Below, one piece after another: positions 7,434 to 16,618 of a stretch of 32,011 bases of DNA. How positions within the stretch are numbered: the first letter of the stretch is position 1; every line of letters begins with the position of its first letter. Location: assembly GCA_050486105.1 (NCBI GenBank), contig JBJHCR010000034.1:1-32011 (forward strand), read 5' to 3'. Under the pieces are notes generated by a model. It saw only the letters and a program-made list of their open reading frames with translations. It was not told the DNA's origin and did not search any database. This DNA is from JAEXNA01 sp050486105 (GTDB taxonomy: Bacteria; Vulcanimicrobiota; Xenobia; Xenobiales; JADMJV01). The translations under genes were made by a program, and so were the position numbers.

Positions 7434-8873
7434 TTGAAGTACCTGTACCGATATGAAACTAAGGGGATTCAGAGCTGGATCCTCAACAGCAAGAAGCTGC
7501 GTGACCTTGTTGGAGGAAGCGCCCTTATTGAACAGCTCACACAGGTTGCTCGGCAGGCTGCTGAAGATGAAGGTGCAGAAGTCATTCAAGCAACCTCCGG
7601 GGCTATGACTGCGGTTTTCCCCAACAAAGCGAAGCTGGAGGCTTTCGCCTCAGAGTGGCCCATGCAGGTAGCCTTTAGGGCCCCGGGATTGCAGCTTGTT
7701 CAAGCCTGGGTAGAGGACCAAACTGAGGGTCTGGCATCACTTTTCGAGAAGCTCAGTGCGCAGCGCAACGCCTCTCCGCTGAACGGTCTCGAACTCAATT
7801 CGTGGGTTCTCCGCACCGGCCAAACCGGACTGCCTGCGATACCTTTCACTACACGCTCAGCGGCACGGGGAACAGCTCTGGACTTGGGCACCGTTGCAAA
7901 GGAGCTTGCCAAGAATGCGGTAACGAGTCGGAAAGACGTCCACCAATCGATCGATCTCCTAGGTGGACGAAGCTGGGAAGATTTCACGGATTTTGATGAG
8001 TGGCCCGAGGGTCCCATCGCTGTGGTTCACGCTGACGGTTCTGGTATTGGTAAAAGGCTGTTGCAACTGAAGACTCACGATGAGCAGAAGAGGTTTTCCC
8101 AAGCCATGAAGGAGGCTGGAGCAGCCGCGACAGCAGCCGCCGTGGCCACTCTGGCGACCGAATCCGGACAATTGCTAGCCCGGCCCGTCGTAGCCGCTGG
8201 GGATGATCTTACCTACTTGCTGCCCGCCAAGGATGCACGAAACTTTTGCCGGGCTTGGCTTGAGACCTTTGAAAGAGAAACCCGGCAAAGAGCAGATGCG
8301 CTCAAAGGGGAGTTGTACGGGGGCGCCGGTATCATATTTGTGCAGAAAGGCTATCCGTTTTCCAGGGCCTATGAGTTGGCCGAACAGTTGTGCAAGACTG
8401 CCAAAGACCAAGTCAAGGACAGAAAATGGGAGAAAAGCGTCTTGGCCTTCAAGCGAGTGACAAATTCTCTGGTTGAGGATGTCTCCAAGCACTCCACGGC
8501 CTGGATCCAGAGGCCTCACGAACCGGACGCTCTCACATCACTGGTCAAGACCGTGCGAAGTCTCCCAAGAGGCCCGTTGAGAACCTGGCTTGACCATTTT
8601 CAAAGACCTGGTGGCGAGAATCAGGCCACCCAACTCTGGCAGAGGATGCGGGAAGTCACAGAAGCAAAAGACAAACGACTTTGGGAAGAGTTCTGTGAGA
8701 ATCTTCGAGCCGTGGGCGCCGATCCTACAACAGGAGCTTACCGCGATCCGCAGGGCAATGAAGTAGCCATTCCCCTTAGTGGCGCGAGTAATCAAGCGAC
8801 CACCCCTATCGCAGATGCTTTAACTCTAAGATTCCTTGAGCGGCCAGAAAGAGAGGTTTCTTCAGCCAAATGA
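7434..8873 (+). CDS. cas10: Short Cas10 (Cmr2/Csm1-like) without HD nuclease domain
   Basis: A 479-aa Cas10, much shorter than the usual 700 to 1000. It begins with KGIQSWILNSKKLRDLVGGS (10-29), as in Cas10 proteins annotated for their palm domains. The cyclase palm shows VVHADGSGIGKRLL (197-210) and VVAAGDDLTYLLPA (252-265). The usual GGDD motif is therefore AGDD, with both catalytic aspartates (D257 and D258) kept. There is no N-terminal HD domain and no HD dipeptide in a nuclease context, so the single-strand DNase activity of Cas10 is predicted to be absent. Synthesis of cyclic oligoadenylate remains plausible and fits the three CARF proteins in the window. The start is a TTG with a strong ribosome binding site. 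The stop overlaps the next start (ATGA), so the two genes are translationally coupled. Confidence 0.9.
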   Translation: MKYLYRYETKGIQSWILNSKKLRDLVGGSALIEQLTQVARQAAEDEGAEVIQATSGAMTAVFPNKAKLEAFASEWPMQVAFRAPGLQLVQAWVEDQTEGLASLFEKLSAQRNASPLNGLELNSWVLRTGQTGLPAIPFTTRSAARGTALDLGTVAKELAKNAVTSRKDVHQSIDLLGGRSWEDFTDFDEWPEGPIAVVHADGSGIGKRLLQLKTHDEQKRFSQAMKEAGAAATAAAVATLATESGQLLARPVVAAGDDLTYLLPAKDARNFCRAWLETFERETRQRADALKGELYGGAGIIFVQKGYPFSRAYELAEQLCKTAKDQVKDRKWEKSVLAFKRVTNSLVEDVSKHSTAWIQRPHEPDALTSLVKTVRSLPRGPLRTWLDHFQRPGGENQATQLWQRMREVTEAKDKRLWEEFCENLRAVGADPTTGAYRDPQGNEVAIPLSGASNQATTPIADALTLRFLERPEREVSSAK

Positions 8874-9517
8874 AAGAGATTACTAAGAAAGTAAGGTTTT
8901 CGTTGTCTAGCTACTGGAGAATCGGATCCGGAAGGGGGTCTGACGCAGTTGCGGACGAACTCGTGCTCAGAGACCCTAACGGACTTCCGGTTATACCCGG
9001 GCGCACTATTAAAGGCCTGCTTCGAGACGCCTTGGGGATTGCGGGTCAATCCGGGGTAGTATCTCAAGAAGAGATCTCGCGATGGTTCGGTACTCCGATT
9101 GCCGGTGGTTTTGACGGAGTTGGAGATAAGCAAGAAGCGGCCCTCGAGGAAGGTCGCTTCCTGAGCGAAGAGGGCTCCCTGTGGTTTGGGTCGGCCCAAC
9201 TCTCCTCGGACTGGCAGAACTGGGCCCGACAAGCCAAGCTTCAAGAGGATCCAAGAAGCAAAGATCAGGCCATCCTTAGTGAACTTTTTCGACTACAGTC
9301 TTCCACGGCTATAGATGAGCTAGGGGTGGCTCAAGAGAATTCTCTCCGAGTGGCCGAGGTTGCCGTACCCATGGACCTGGTGGCAGAAATTCGGGGGCCA
9401 GCCTCAGACAAGGGTTGGGCAGAAGCATTGGGTCAGGCCTTTCCTGTGCTGAGGGCCCTGGGGAGTCGTCGATCTCGAGGCTACGGCAGGGTCGACGTGA
9501 GTTGGGAGGACAACTGA
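8870..9517 (+). CDS. cas7: Cas7-family RAMP protein (single domain, Csm3/Cmr4-like)
   Basis: The 215-aa product is a single RAMP domain of the type that coats the crRNA in type III effectors. LRDPNGLPVIPGRTIKGLLR (33-52) is the conserved Cas7 segment, and the glycine-rich loop LGSRRSRGYGRVDV closes the domain. An acidic residue just upstream of that segment (D25 or D29 in GSDAVADE) is positioned like the target-RNA cleavage aspartate of Csm3, so backbone slicing may be kept. It overlaps cas10 at ATGA and the next gene, csx10, by one base, within a tightly packed effector operon. Of the effector's Cas7 proteins, this is the only single-domain one of usual size. Confidence 0.88.
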   Translation: MKEITKKVRFSLSSYWRIGSGRGSDAVADELVLRDPNGLPVIPGRTIKGLLRDALGIAGQSGVVSQEEISRWFGTPIAGGFDGVGDKQEAALEEGRFLSEEGSLWFGSAQLSSDWQNWARQAKLQEDPRSKDQAILSELFRLQSSTAIDELGVAQENSLRVAEVAVPMDLVAEIRGPASDKGWAEALGQAFPVLRALGSRRSRGYGRVDVSWEDN

Positions 9518-10956
9518 TGATTTTAGAGTTGCGCTTAAAGGCACTCACGGATCTCTGTTTGAGTGCGTCGAACCACACCCTGGGGCAGCCCGACACTCAC
9601 GACTACATACCAGGGCGCACACTTTGGGGGGCCGTGGCAACCTTAGCCTATCGCAGTGGGATGGACGAAAAAGAGGCTTTTCGCCTTTTTCACCAGGGTG
9701 CCATTCGGATTTTCGACGGGGTCCCGGCGCTCGGAGACTCAAGAACCTACCCAGCCCCCCGCTCTTGGCATCAGCAGAAGGATTCCAAGTCACCGGAGTA
9801 CCTGAACTTCGCCCACAAGCAATCACGAAGCAAAGCTCTAGCTGGAGAGAAACAGTTTAAGCCAGGCCCTGACCAGTGGGTCTCCCCCATGGGCTTGCCG
9901 GTCGAACTTGACCGCAACTTTAGCCTGAGAACCGCAGTGGACCCGAGCGGCAGAGCAAGCGAAGGGCTTCTTTATGGGCTTCCAACTCTCCCAGCCGGCT
10001 GTGAATTTGCCACCCGCATTGAAGGCGATGAGGCCGACATTAGGCAGGTGAAATCTCTTCTTGAAGGTGCAATCTTGAGATTGGGACGCTCGAGAAATTC
10101 GGAGCTTGGAGCAGTCAAGGTCTCGATCAGAAAGAAGGGACACGAGGTGCTTAAATGTGGAACAGGCAAGAACGCTCAAATCTCTATCCTTTGCATCTCA
10201 CGAGTGATTTTGAGAGACTCTTCCACCGGGCAACCGACGGTGATCCCTACGGCGGAGGATCTTGGCCTACCGAAGGACTGGCAGTTCGACGTTGACCACA
10301 GCTTTGTTCGCACGACAACGATTGTTCATTTCAACTCCAAAAGAAAGCGACCCGAGCCTGAGCGCTTTGCTCTAGAGCGGGGTTCGGTTCTGACTTTCAA
10401 AGGGAGAGAGGCTCTAGCGGTTGAGACTATTCAGGCTGCTCTGAGTGACGGGGTTGGAGAGTTCACTGGGCAAGGCTATGGCGAGGTTCTGGTGGCGCCA
10501 AATTGGTTGACTGAGGAGAAAGTATCTATTCAACCCAAGGCAAAAGTAGAAGCCGTCCAGGCGAGACCCCCAAAGGATGAGCTGTTCGGATGGGCCGAGC
10601 AGAAAGCCCAAGACAAGCTCAAGATCTTGAACCTGTATGAAACCGCCACGTCTCAGGCCGCCAATTTCAGAAGGTTCCGAGTTCCCTCGTCGCAATGGGG
10701 GGTGCTTAGAGCCAAAGCTCGAGAGGCTCGTTTTTGCGGAGGTGAAGGTCTATTCAAGGATATCTTCGGAGAAACAGGTTTTCTGGAAACCGGTAAGCGC
10801 GGGCTGTCTGGTCCTTGGAAAAGGGCTAAGAGAGAACTCATGAACGTTTGTGAAGAACAAAAGGCTGATCTTCCAATATTCCTAGAACAACTTGCCAGTG
10901 CCTGTATGAGACCTGACTTCACTGAGCCCGCAAAGAAGGAGACAACCCATGTCTAA
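9517..10956 (+). CDS. csx10: Csx10-like Cas5-group RAMP protein (type III-D)
   Basis: 479 aa from the ATG at 9517, which overlaps the previous stop (TGATG). The N-terminus, LELRLKALTDLCLSASNHTL followed by DYIPGRTLWGAVATLA, is typical of Csx10, the Cas5-group subunit that caps the crRNA 5' handle in type III-D effectors. A second glycine-rich segment, GVGEFTGQGYGEVLVA, lies at about 310-325. The last 130 residues are mostly helical and charged and may contact Cas10. Longer in-frame starts upstream fall inside the previous gene and are not needed. Csx10 together with several Cas7 proteins is the main reason for calling the locus III-D-like. The gene overlaps the next one by eight bases. Confidence 0.8.
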   Translation: MILELRLKALTDLCLSASNHTLGQPDTHDYIPGRTLWGAVATLAYRSGMDEKEAFRLFHQGAIRIFDGVPALGDSRTYPAPRSWHQQKDSKSPEYLNFAHKQSRSKALAGEKQFKPGPDQWVSPMGLPVELDRNFSLRTAVDPSGRASEGLLYGLPTLPAGCEFATRIEGDEADIRQVKSLLEGAILRLGRSRNSELGAVKVSIRKKGHEVLKCGTGKNAQISILCISRVILRDSSTGQPTVIPTAEDLGLPKDWQFDVDHSFVRTTTIVHFNSKRKRPEPERFALERGSVLTFKGREALAVETIQAALSDGVGEFTGQGYGEVLVAPNWLTEEKVSIQPKAKVEAVQARPPKDELFGWAEQKAQDKLKILNLYETATSQAANFRRFRVPSSQWGVLRAKAREARFCGGEGLFKDIFGETGFLETGKRGLSGPWKRAKRELMNVCEEQKADLPIFLEQLASACMRPDFTEPAKKETTHV

Positions 10957-12376
10957 GCTTAGTCCTTGGAAACACTTCGAACTGGCTTACGTTACCATCG
11001 AACTAGAGTCTGCCTTCATTGTTGGTGCTGCGGATTCAGACAACCTGTTCGACGCCGTGTTTGTCACTGACGCCAATGGTCTCCCCACGATTCCTGGAGA
11101 GAGTTTGGCTGGGGTTGTCCGGCACGCGCTTTCAGTCACGGGAAATCCCGAGACCGATGAAGTCTGCAAGGAAGTGTTCGGATTTCAGGAAGGCAGTGAC
11201 GGCGCAGCCTCTCGGGTCCGTTTCAGCTTTGCTCACGTTCATGATGAGTCTGACCGTCCAGTTCCATTTCGGGGGGCAAAAACCCAGGACAAAGTGCTAA
11301 GTACTCTGCAGGCCGGGGTGGGTCGAGACCATGTGCGCATCGGAAAGCACGGAACAGCCGAGCATCAAGGCAAGTTCGACCAATTGATTATTCCGGCTGG
11401 AGCCCGATTCACTTTTGAGATCGCCCTTTCTCGAGAGAGTGGGAAGTCGATTACGGACCTACTTGAGATACTGGCAAGACCTGAGGTTCGCATTGGTGGA
11501 AAGACTCGGAGTGGACTAGGGCGGTTTAAGGTGGTCCGAGCCGCGTCTGCTGAGTTTGACCTTAGCAAGAGAGAGGACCTGAAGAGGCTGGGAAAACTAC
11601 GGGTAGCGCTGGAGAAAGCAGTTCATAGCGATCTCCTAAAGGCTCTCAGAATCCCTCAAGCGAGAGGAGACAAGAAGAGCCTCCACGGAACTCTGAAGCT
11701 AAAGCCCATAGGCACCTGGATGATCGGCGGCGGCATGCCTACCGGAAGGGAGCCTGAGCGAGGTAGGGAGGGTCCTTGGGATCGGGTGCCTCTAAGCGAA
11801 ACCAAGATCGTATGGACCCAGGGCAAACAGGGTGAATATGGTAAGGTTCTGGAAGAAAAAAATGCGCCTTACCTCCTTCCCGCAAGTTCGGTCAAAGGCG
11901 CTTTAAGGCATCGCACTTCCTTTCACGCCCGAAGGCTTAGCGGTCGGTGGTTTGGCGAATGCGAGCACCAAAACTTCACTGCAGAGGAAGAATTGCTTTT
12001 CGGAGCGGTCAGAGGCAAGGACGCAGGTGAGCCAGGAAGGGTATATCTGAGTGATATCTATCTTGACCCCAACACTCCTCTGCAAAGTCTGCAGCACGTG
12101 AGTCTCGACCGTTTCACTCAGGGCCCCATGGATCATCTACTCTACGATGAGTTGGTGCTTGGGCAATGTGAGTTGGCCATAGATGTCACTATCGACGACA
12201 GTTATCTAGAAGGTCAGGATGGAGAACGTGCTAAGCAGGCACTCCAGGCAGCTCTGGATGACCTTTGTCAAGGGCGCCTTGCACTTGGGGCGGGCCGTGG
12301 ACACGGGCGTTTTACCGGCACAATAGAGTGGCGGGACAACAAGGCTCTAGTCAAGCAGGAGGTAGCTTCATGTTAA
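10949..12376 (+). CDS. Double Cas7 fusion RAMP protein
   Basis: The 475-aa protein contains two RAMP domains in tandem. Domain 1 has VTDANGLPTIPGESLAGVVR (39-58) and closes with IGGKTRSGLGRFKVV near 180-195. Domain 2 begins at about 230 with LHGTLKLKPIGTWMIGGG, has YLLPASSVKGALRHRTSF as its conserved segment, and closes with LALGAGRGHGRFTGTIEW. Acidic residues in AADSDNLFDAV (27-37) sit where Cas7 cleavage aspartates are found, so domain 1 may cut target RNA. Fused Cas7 subunits are typical of III-D and are taken to the extreme in III-E. The gene overlaps csx10 by eight bases and the next gene by seven. Confidence 0.87.
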   Translation: MSKLSPWKHFELAYVTIELESAFIVGAADSDNLFDAVFVTDANGLPTIPGESLAGVVRHALSVTGNPETDEVCKEVFGFQEGSDGAASRVRFSFAHVHDESDRPVPFRGAKTQDKVLSTLQAGVGRDHVRIGKHGTAEHQGKFDQLIIPAGARFTFEIALSRESGKSITDLLEILARPEVRIGGKTRSGLGRFKVVRAASAEFDLSKREDLKRLGKLRVALEKAVHSDLLKALRIPQARGDKKSLHGTLKLKPIGTWMIGGGMPTGREPERGREGPWDRVPLSETKIVWTQGKQGEYGKVLEEKNAPYLLPASSVKGALRHRTSFHARRLSGRWFGECEHQNFTAEEELLFGAVRGKDAGEPGRVYLSDIYLDPNTPLQSLQHVSLDRFTQGPMDHLLYDELVLGQCELAIDVTIDDSYLEGQDGERAKQALQAALDDLCQGRLALGAGRGHGRFTGTIEWRDNKALVKQEVASC

Positions 12377-12825
12377 GGACTCAAGATATTCCCTTGTTCG
12401 CGAATCAGGGCATACTGCGCGATGGAACGTGCTCTCTCACTATCGCCAAAATCGAGAGTGCCGGCACCCTGGAAGAAGCTTGGAAAATTCTTCCCGACGA
12501 AGGCACGGGAGTTGTCGTCCTATCCGACCGCATCGTTCGGTATGATCCAAAGAAGAGAAATGGCCTACTGGTGGACGCCGAAGTGGTGAAAGACAACGTC
12601 ACAACTATACTTCGCTCGCGCGGGCTTCAATGGCAGGCTTGGACTTGGGAGGAAGATGCTGGAGACTCTCACCGATACGTGGAATTCCGTTTCCTTTCCA
12701 GTGAGCCCGGAAAAAAGCCACCCGATCAGCTCTATCGCCAATACTGGACTAAAACCCCCAGCGACGACGGAGTGGAGGTCTGGCAACCGATCGGTTCAAG
12801 ATTCTGCGGATTTCAGGAGGGATAA
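12370..12825 (+). CDS. Small CRISPR-associated protein of unknown function (Csx19 position)
   Basis: 151 aa from the ATG at 12370, preceded by AGGAGG. It is probably a soluble mixed alpha-beta protein, with no signal peptide, membrane segment or metal motif. Notable aromatic-rich strands are LQWQAWTWEE, RYVEFRFLSSE and DQLYRQYWTKTP. Type III-D operons often encode a small protein called Csx19 among the RAMP genes, and this gene has that size and place. The sequence similarity I can see is too weak to call it Csx19. It could instead be a divergent small subunit (Cas11), but it lacks the all-helical look expected for one. No other candidate small subunit is present. It overlaps the gene before it by seven bases and ends five bases before the next, so it is probably part of the effector. 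Confidence 0.75.
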   Translation: MLRTQDIPLFANQGILRDGTCSLTIAKIESAGTLEEAWKILPDEGTGVVVLSDRIVRYDPKKRNGLLVDAEVVKDNVTTILRSRGLQWQAWTWEEDAGDSHRYVEFRFLSSEPGKKPPDQLYRQYWTKTPSDDGVEVWQPIGSRFCGFQEG

Positions 12826-12830
12826 TCAAG

Positions 12831-15119
12831 ATGACTATGACCAAAATCACCGCTCCTTACGGATTCGTTCCGCTTAGCGAAAAAATTGTCGAGCCCGATT
12901 GGCTCAAGCTCGTAGACGGTGAAGCTCCTCCCGTGCACGACATCCCCTTTAAGGATGGCCTTTGCGGCACCCTGGAACTCGAAATCACCGCAGAGACCCC
13001 TATCTTCGTGCGGGGAACGAAGGGTAAGGGAGAGGAATTCTTCCAACTCGAAGACGGCCAGTACGCTATTCCTGGGACATCCATACGGGGCGCTCTCCGA
13101 AACATCGTGGAAATCATCACCTTCAGCCGATTCAATCGGGTGAATAATCATAGATATGCGGTGAGGGATCTTCATGACCGAAACCTTTATGGGCAGTACA
13201 TGGCCGATATCGTAAAAGACCCCAAGACCGGCAAGGGCGAACCTATGCCACTTGTCAACGCCGGTTGGCTGACTCGGAGTGGGGTTGAAGGCGAATACCG
13301 TTACGAGATCGAGGTCTGCGACTTTGCCAAGTTCGAGTATCGGGAACTTGAAGCCCTGGCCAGCGAGAAGGGGATCAGAAATTTCAGGCCGGGTGAAAAA
13401 CAGAGTTCCGTTCGCAAGTATAATGCCTGGGAACCAGCAAGCCTGGAAACGAAGGTTGATTTCATGAGTAAACGCCCGCCAACGGTCAATGGCCGACGCA
13501 TGCTTTCGGAGTACGGGGTGGCGAAACGCGGGTCTCAAGGAAAAAAAATGGGAACTCTGGTAATGACCGGGCAGCCATCGCGGTGGGTGCCGGATCAGGC
13601 CGGTCAACGACGGGGCGCAGGCAATGCCAAGCACCACGACTTTGTTTTCTTCGAACGCGTGGACAAGGCCAGGCTTGAAGTCAAGGAAGAGGTCTTTAAG
13701 GATTTCGAGTTCGCCCATAGCGACCGAGGGCAGCAAAATTCCTTAGGAAAATCGCAAAAGCCCAACGAGGAGTGGGGATTTTGGCAAAAGAAGATGGAAG
13801 TTGGAAAAAGAGTGCCCGTCTTCTTCCTCACCGGACCCAAAGGGCAAAATATTCGCTCATTTGGGCTCGCCATGATGTTTCGACTCTCTTGCGATCACAG
13901 CATTCATGAGGCGGTCGGTCATGTAAACGCCCGTCACATCGACGACAAAGCTCCCCTCGATTTCGCTGAGGGCCTCTTTGGAACTGTGCGAGAGAAGAAT
14001 CGAGGGGTTGAGAATCAAGAGAAGGCTCTGACTCTGAAGGGACGAGTTGGGATCTCCCACGCCGTTTGCACAAAGAATGTTCACCCGGAGCCTATGGTCA
14101 AAGCAGTCTTGGGTGCTCCCAAAGCTAGCTACACTCCGAATTATGTGGAGCAACAGCCAGGCTCTTTTGGGGGTCAGCCGCTCCAGGATCACAGCGGAAA
14201 GCCCCGCTATCAGACTTGGATGGACGTCTCTTCGAGGCCGCGGGGTTGGAAACGATATCGGGCCCTAACCAAGACCTGGATCCCGGATCCTCCCTCGGGG
14301 TCCGGCGGTCGAGCTTTGGATCTGGAAAAAGTTGCGTCGAAATTTCGCCCTCTACCGGCTAATGCGACCTTTGTGGCCCATGTGGACATACATAACCTAA
14401 GGCCAGTCGAATTAGGAGCGTTACTTTGGGCGATTCAATTTGGCGAAGACTCTGAGGCTCGTCACACTCTCGGTATGGCCAGGCCTCTAGGGTTCGGTCG
14501 ATCCCTTATAAAAGTTATCAAGAGCGCTGTTAGGGACATGAATGAGCAGTCCGTGGACGTTCAAAAGACAATGTCTGAGTTCGAAAACTGGATGGACACT
14601 CAGATTCCGGGCTGGAAAGACTCCCCCCATATCAAAGAACTCCTCGCTCTGGCACAACCGGTTCACCCCAAAGAAGCCTTTTATCAAAAGCTGGATCCAG
14701 GCGCCAGAATCAATGAGTTTGTGGAAGCCAAGCGTGAAGGGTTAGCCTTGCCTTCTGCCGTCGAACACGCTCTGGGAACAGCCAGAGTGGTGACCAATGG
14801 CGGCCCGCACAAACTTGCAAAGGGTGGCCCGACCTCGCTCGAGGTGCAAGCTATGGTGAGAGCCAAGACGATTGCGGAAACTACCAAAAAGGGCGGAGTC
14901 ATGTTCGAGATCCTCGGCACAGACAAGAAAGCCATCCTCCATCCCTCCAGCGCTCCCCCTCCAAGTTTGGACGAGGGCAGCGAGCACGATTTTATCGTCA
15001 TGGCAAACGCGAATCCCGTTGCCCTGAAGTGGGTCGACCCCAACGCCCCGCCCCCTCAGCCCAAAGGCTCCAACGACAAGAAGAAGCGCGGTGGAGGCAG
15101 GCCAGGCTTCAGGAGGTGA
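12831..15119 (+). CDS. Large type III RAMP protein, TIGR03986 family
   Basis: The 762-aa protein opens with APYGFVPLSEKIVEPDWLKL and HDIPFKDGLCGTLELEITAE, the hallmark start of the TIGR03986 RAMP family found in type III operons. A Cas7-like segment, YAIPGTSIRGALRNIVEI, follows at about 83-100. A glycine-rich segment, LGMARPLGFGRSLIKVI, lies near 545-561. About 200 further residues end in a basic, proline- and glycine-rich tail (PKGSNDKKKRGGGRPGFRR) that could bind nucleic acid. It is probably another backbone or target-contacting subunit. The ATG at 12831 follows AGGAGGGATAATCAAG. The stop overlaps the GTG of the AAA ATPase gene, which links the effector genes directly to the ATPase pair. 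Confidence 0.85.
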   Translation: MTMTKITAPYGFVPLSEKIVEPDWLKLVDGEAPPVHDIPFKDGLCGTLELEITAETPIFVRGTKGKGEEFFQLEDGQYAIPGTSIRGALRNIVEIITFSRFNRVNNHRYAVRDLHDRNLYGQYMADIVKDPKTGKGEPMPLVNAGWLTRSGVEGEYRYEIEVCDFAKFEYRELEALASEKGIRNFRPGEKQSSVRKYNAWEPASLETKVDFMSKRPPTVNGRRMLSEYGVAKRGSQGKKMGTLVMTGQPSRWVPDQAGQRRGAGNAKHHDFVFFERVDKARLEVKEEVFKDFEFAHSDRGQQNSLGKSQKPNEEWGFWQKKMEVGKRVPVFFLTGPKGQNIRSFGLAMMFRLSCDHSIHEAVGHVNARHIDDKAPLDFAEGLFGTVREKNRGVENQEKALTLKGRVGISHAVCTKNVHPEPMVKAVLGAPKASYTPNYVEQQPGSFGGQPLQDHSGKPRYQTWMDVSSRPRGWKRYRALTKTWIPDPPSGSGGRALDLEKVASKFRPLPANATFVAHVDIHNLRPVELGALLWAIQFGEDSEARHTLGMARPLGFGRSLIKVIKSAVRDMNEQSVDVQKTMSEFENWMDTQIPGWKDSPHIKELLALAQPVHPKEAFYQKLDPGARINEFVEAKREGLALPSAVEHALGTARVVTNGGPHKLAKGGPTSLEVQAMVRAKTIAETTKKGGVMFEILGTDKKAILHPSSAPPPSLDEGSEHDFIVMANANPVALKWVDPNAPPPQPKGSNDKKKRGGGRPGFRR

Positions 15120-16618
15120 TCGAGCGCGTTCAACTCTTTGGGTTCAAAGCCGTGGGGGTTGAAGGCCTCGACCTTCCCTTTGCCCCCATTACCGTTCTGC
15201 TCGGTGAGAATTCCATCGGCAAATCTTCGGTGTTCCAGGCGCTACTGGCTCTCCAACAGTCCTGGATCAAACTCACAGGGCTGAGCACTTTTTCACCGGT
15301 AGGCCCAAGTATTGACCTCGGCAGATTTTCCTCTCTCCAGCATCGTTTCGGTGACTATGTGGCTGAGCGTATCGGGCTCGAAATTCGATTCAAGGGAGAC
15401 TCATTTTTCTTCTCCTGGACAGCTCCTGACCAGGAAAGCATCGAAGAGCACGAGGTGGAGGTCGTGTGCCCACCTCCTCTCTGGCCTCAGGCTTGGTGCA
15501 AGTACGGACCAGCAGATTTCGGACACCTGACGCATCTGGAGATCAATGACTTGACTTTTTTCGTCTATTCCGAACAGCAGTCGAGCCAGGTGAAGTTTGT
15601 TCTTGACATCAGCAGGCTTGCGAGCATAGAAAGGATTCAAGACCAGAAAGTCTCAAACGCGGTGAATGCTGGGGTTCTCTTCACCTGGGTCCTTGATGAA
15701 GCCCTGAATGATGTGTCCAAGGTGAGCTTCGAGCTTGATGAGAATTGTCCAAAAAAAGAACGCGAGACGGCCTATTCAACAATCCGAGACTTTCAAGAAG
15801 CCGACGTTGAGGAAACCCTTCGAGGCACTCTCGTAGAGTCTGCAGATAGGGCCTTAAGGAGTCTTGGCCCACTGCGGAGGTGTCTACGAACCATTTCTCA
15901 TATTGGGGGGATTCGTGAACGTGGCAAACGTCTCTACGAGATAAATCTGGCCGACCAGCCCTGGGCGGTGGGGCCCGGAGGCGAGAGAATTGCCGACCTT
16001 CTCGAGAGCTATCCGAATGCGCTTGATCGCACTAATAAGCTGCTCGAGAAGTCGAAACTTGGATACAACGTAAGCTTGTCTGACCCCAACACCCAGGCCC
16101 AAGTTCGAGAAATTCTTCTCGAAGACACGAGGGATGGTTTCTGTCTTGGTAACAAAGTCAGCCTTCCGGACGTCGGAACGGGAATCTCTCAACTTCTGCC
16201 TATTGCGGTGCAGATTGCTGTATTTATGGAACGCGGACGGTTCGACACGACTCCTTTGGTGATGATCGAACAGCCGGAACTTCACCTTCATCCTCGACTG
16301 CAGGCTCGGTTTTCTGAAATGCTTGCAGCTGCAGTGGAGCCAGAATTGCTCGACGATGGAGAGGGGGGCGCGACAAATAAGGCGGTGCACTTTCTCATCG
16401 AGACCCACAGCGAGCACCTGATTAGAGCCCTGGGACTCTTGGTGGAGAAGAAGAAGCTTCAACCCCGGGACATTTCTTTGTTGAAAATGTGGAGAGATGA
16501 GGATAATATCGTCAGAGTTGAGTCCATTCGGTTCGATTCCCATGGCCGATTCCTGGACTCGTGGCCAAAGGGTTTCTTTCCAGAATTGGATCAGCTTCTC
16601 GATGGGGAAATTCCATAG
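15116..16618 (+). CDS. SMC/OLD-like AAA ATPase with DUF3696-type C-terminus
   Basis: 500 aa from a GTG overlapping the previous stop (GTGA). The N-terminus IERVQLFGFKAVG is typical of SMC-like ATPases that start directly at the fold. Walker A is GENSIGKS (30-37). The ABC signature-like segment is DVGTGISQLLP (352-362). Walker B is LVMIEQPELHLHP (381-393), and the switch segment is IETHSEHLI (428-436). The end, GRFLDSWPKGFFPELDQLL, resembles the DUF3696 tail. There is no TOPRIM domain, so it is not a complete OLD nuclease. Proteins of this type pair with a toxin or nuclease in several defence systems. Here the likely partner is the next gene, which starts immediately after the stop. Translational coupling to a type III effector operon suggests an accessory role that I cannot match to a named system. 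Confidence 0.85.
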   Translation: MIERVQLFGFKAVGVEGLDLPFAPITVLLGENSIGKSSVFQALLALQQSWIKLTGLSTFSPVGPSIDLGRFSSLQHRFGDYVAERIGLEIRFKGDSFFFSWTAPDQESIEEHEVEVVCPPPLWPQAWCKYGPADFGHLTHLEINDLTFFVYSEQQSSQVKFVLDISRLASIERIQDQKVSNAVNAGVLFTWVLDEALNDVSKVSFELDENCPKKERETAYSTIRDFQEADVEETLRGTLVESADRALRSLGPLRRCLRTISHIGGIRERGKRLYEINLADQPWAVGPGGERIADLLESYPNALDRTNKLLEKSKLGYNVSLSDPNTQAQVREILLEDTRDGFCLGNKVSLPDVGTGISQLLPIAVQIAVFMERGRFDTTPLVMIEQPELHLHPRLQARFSEMLAAAVEPELLDDGEGGATNKAVHFLIETHSEHLIRALGLLVEKKKLQPRDISLLKMWRDEDNIVRVESIRFDSHGRFLDSWPKGFFPELDQLLDGEIP

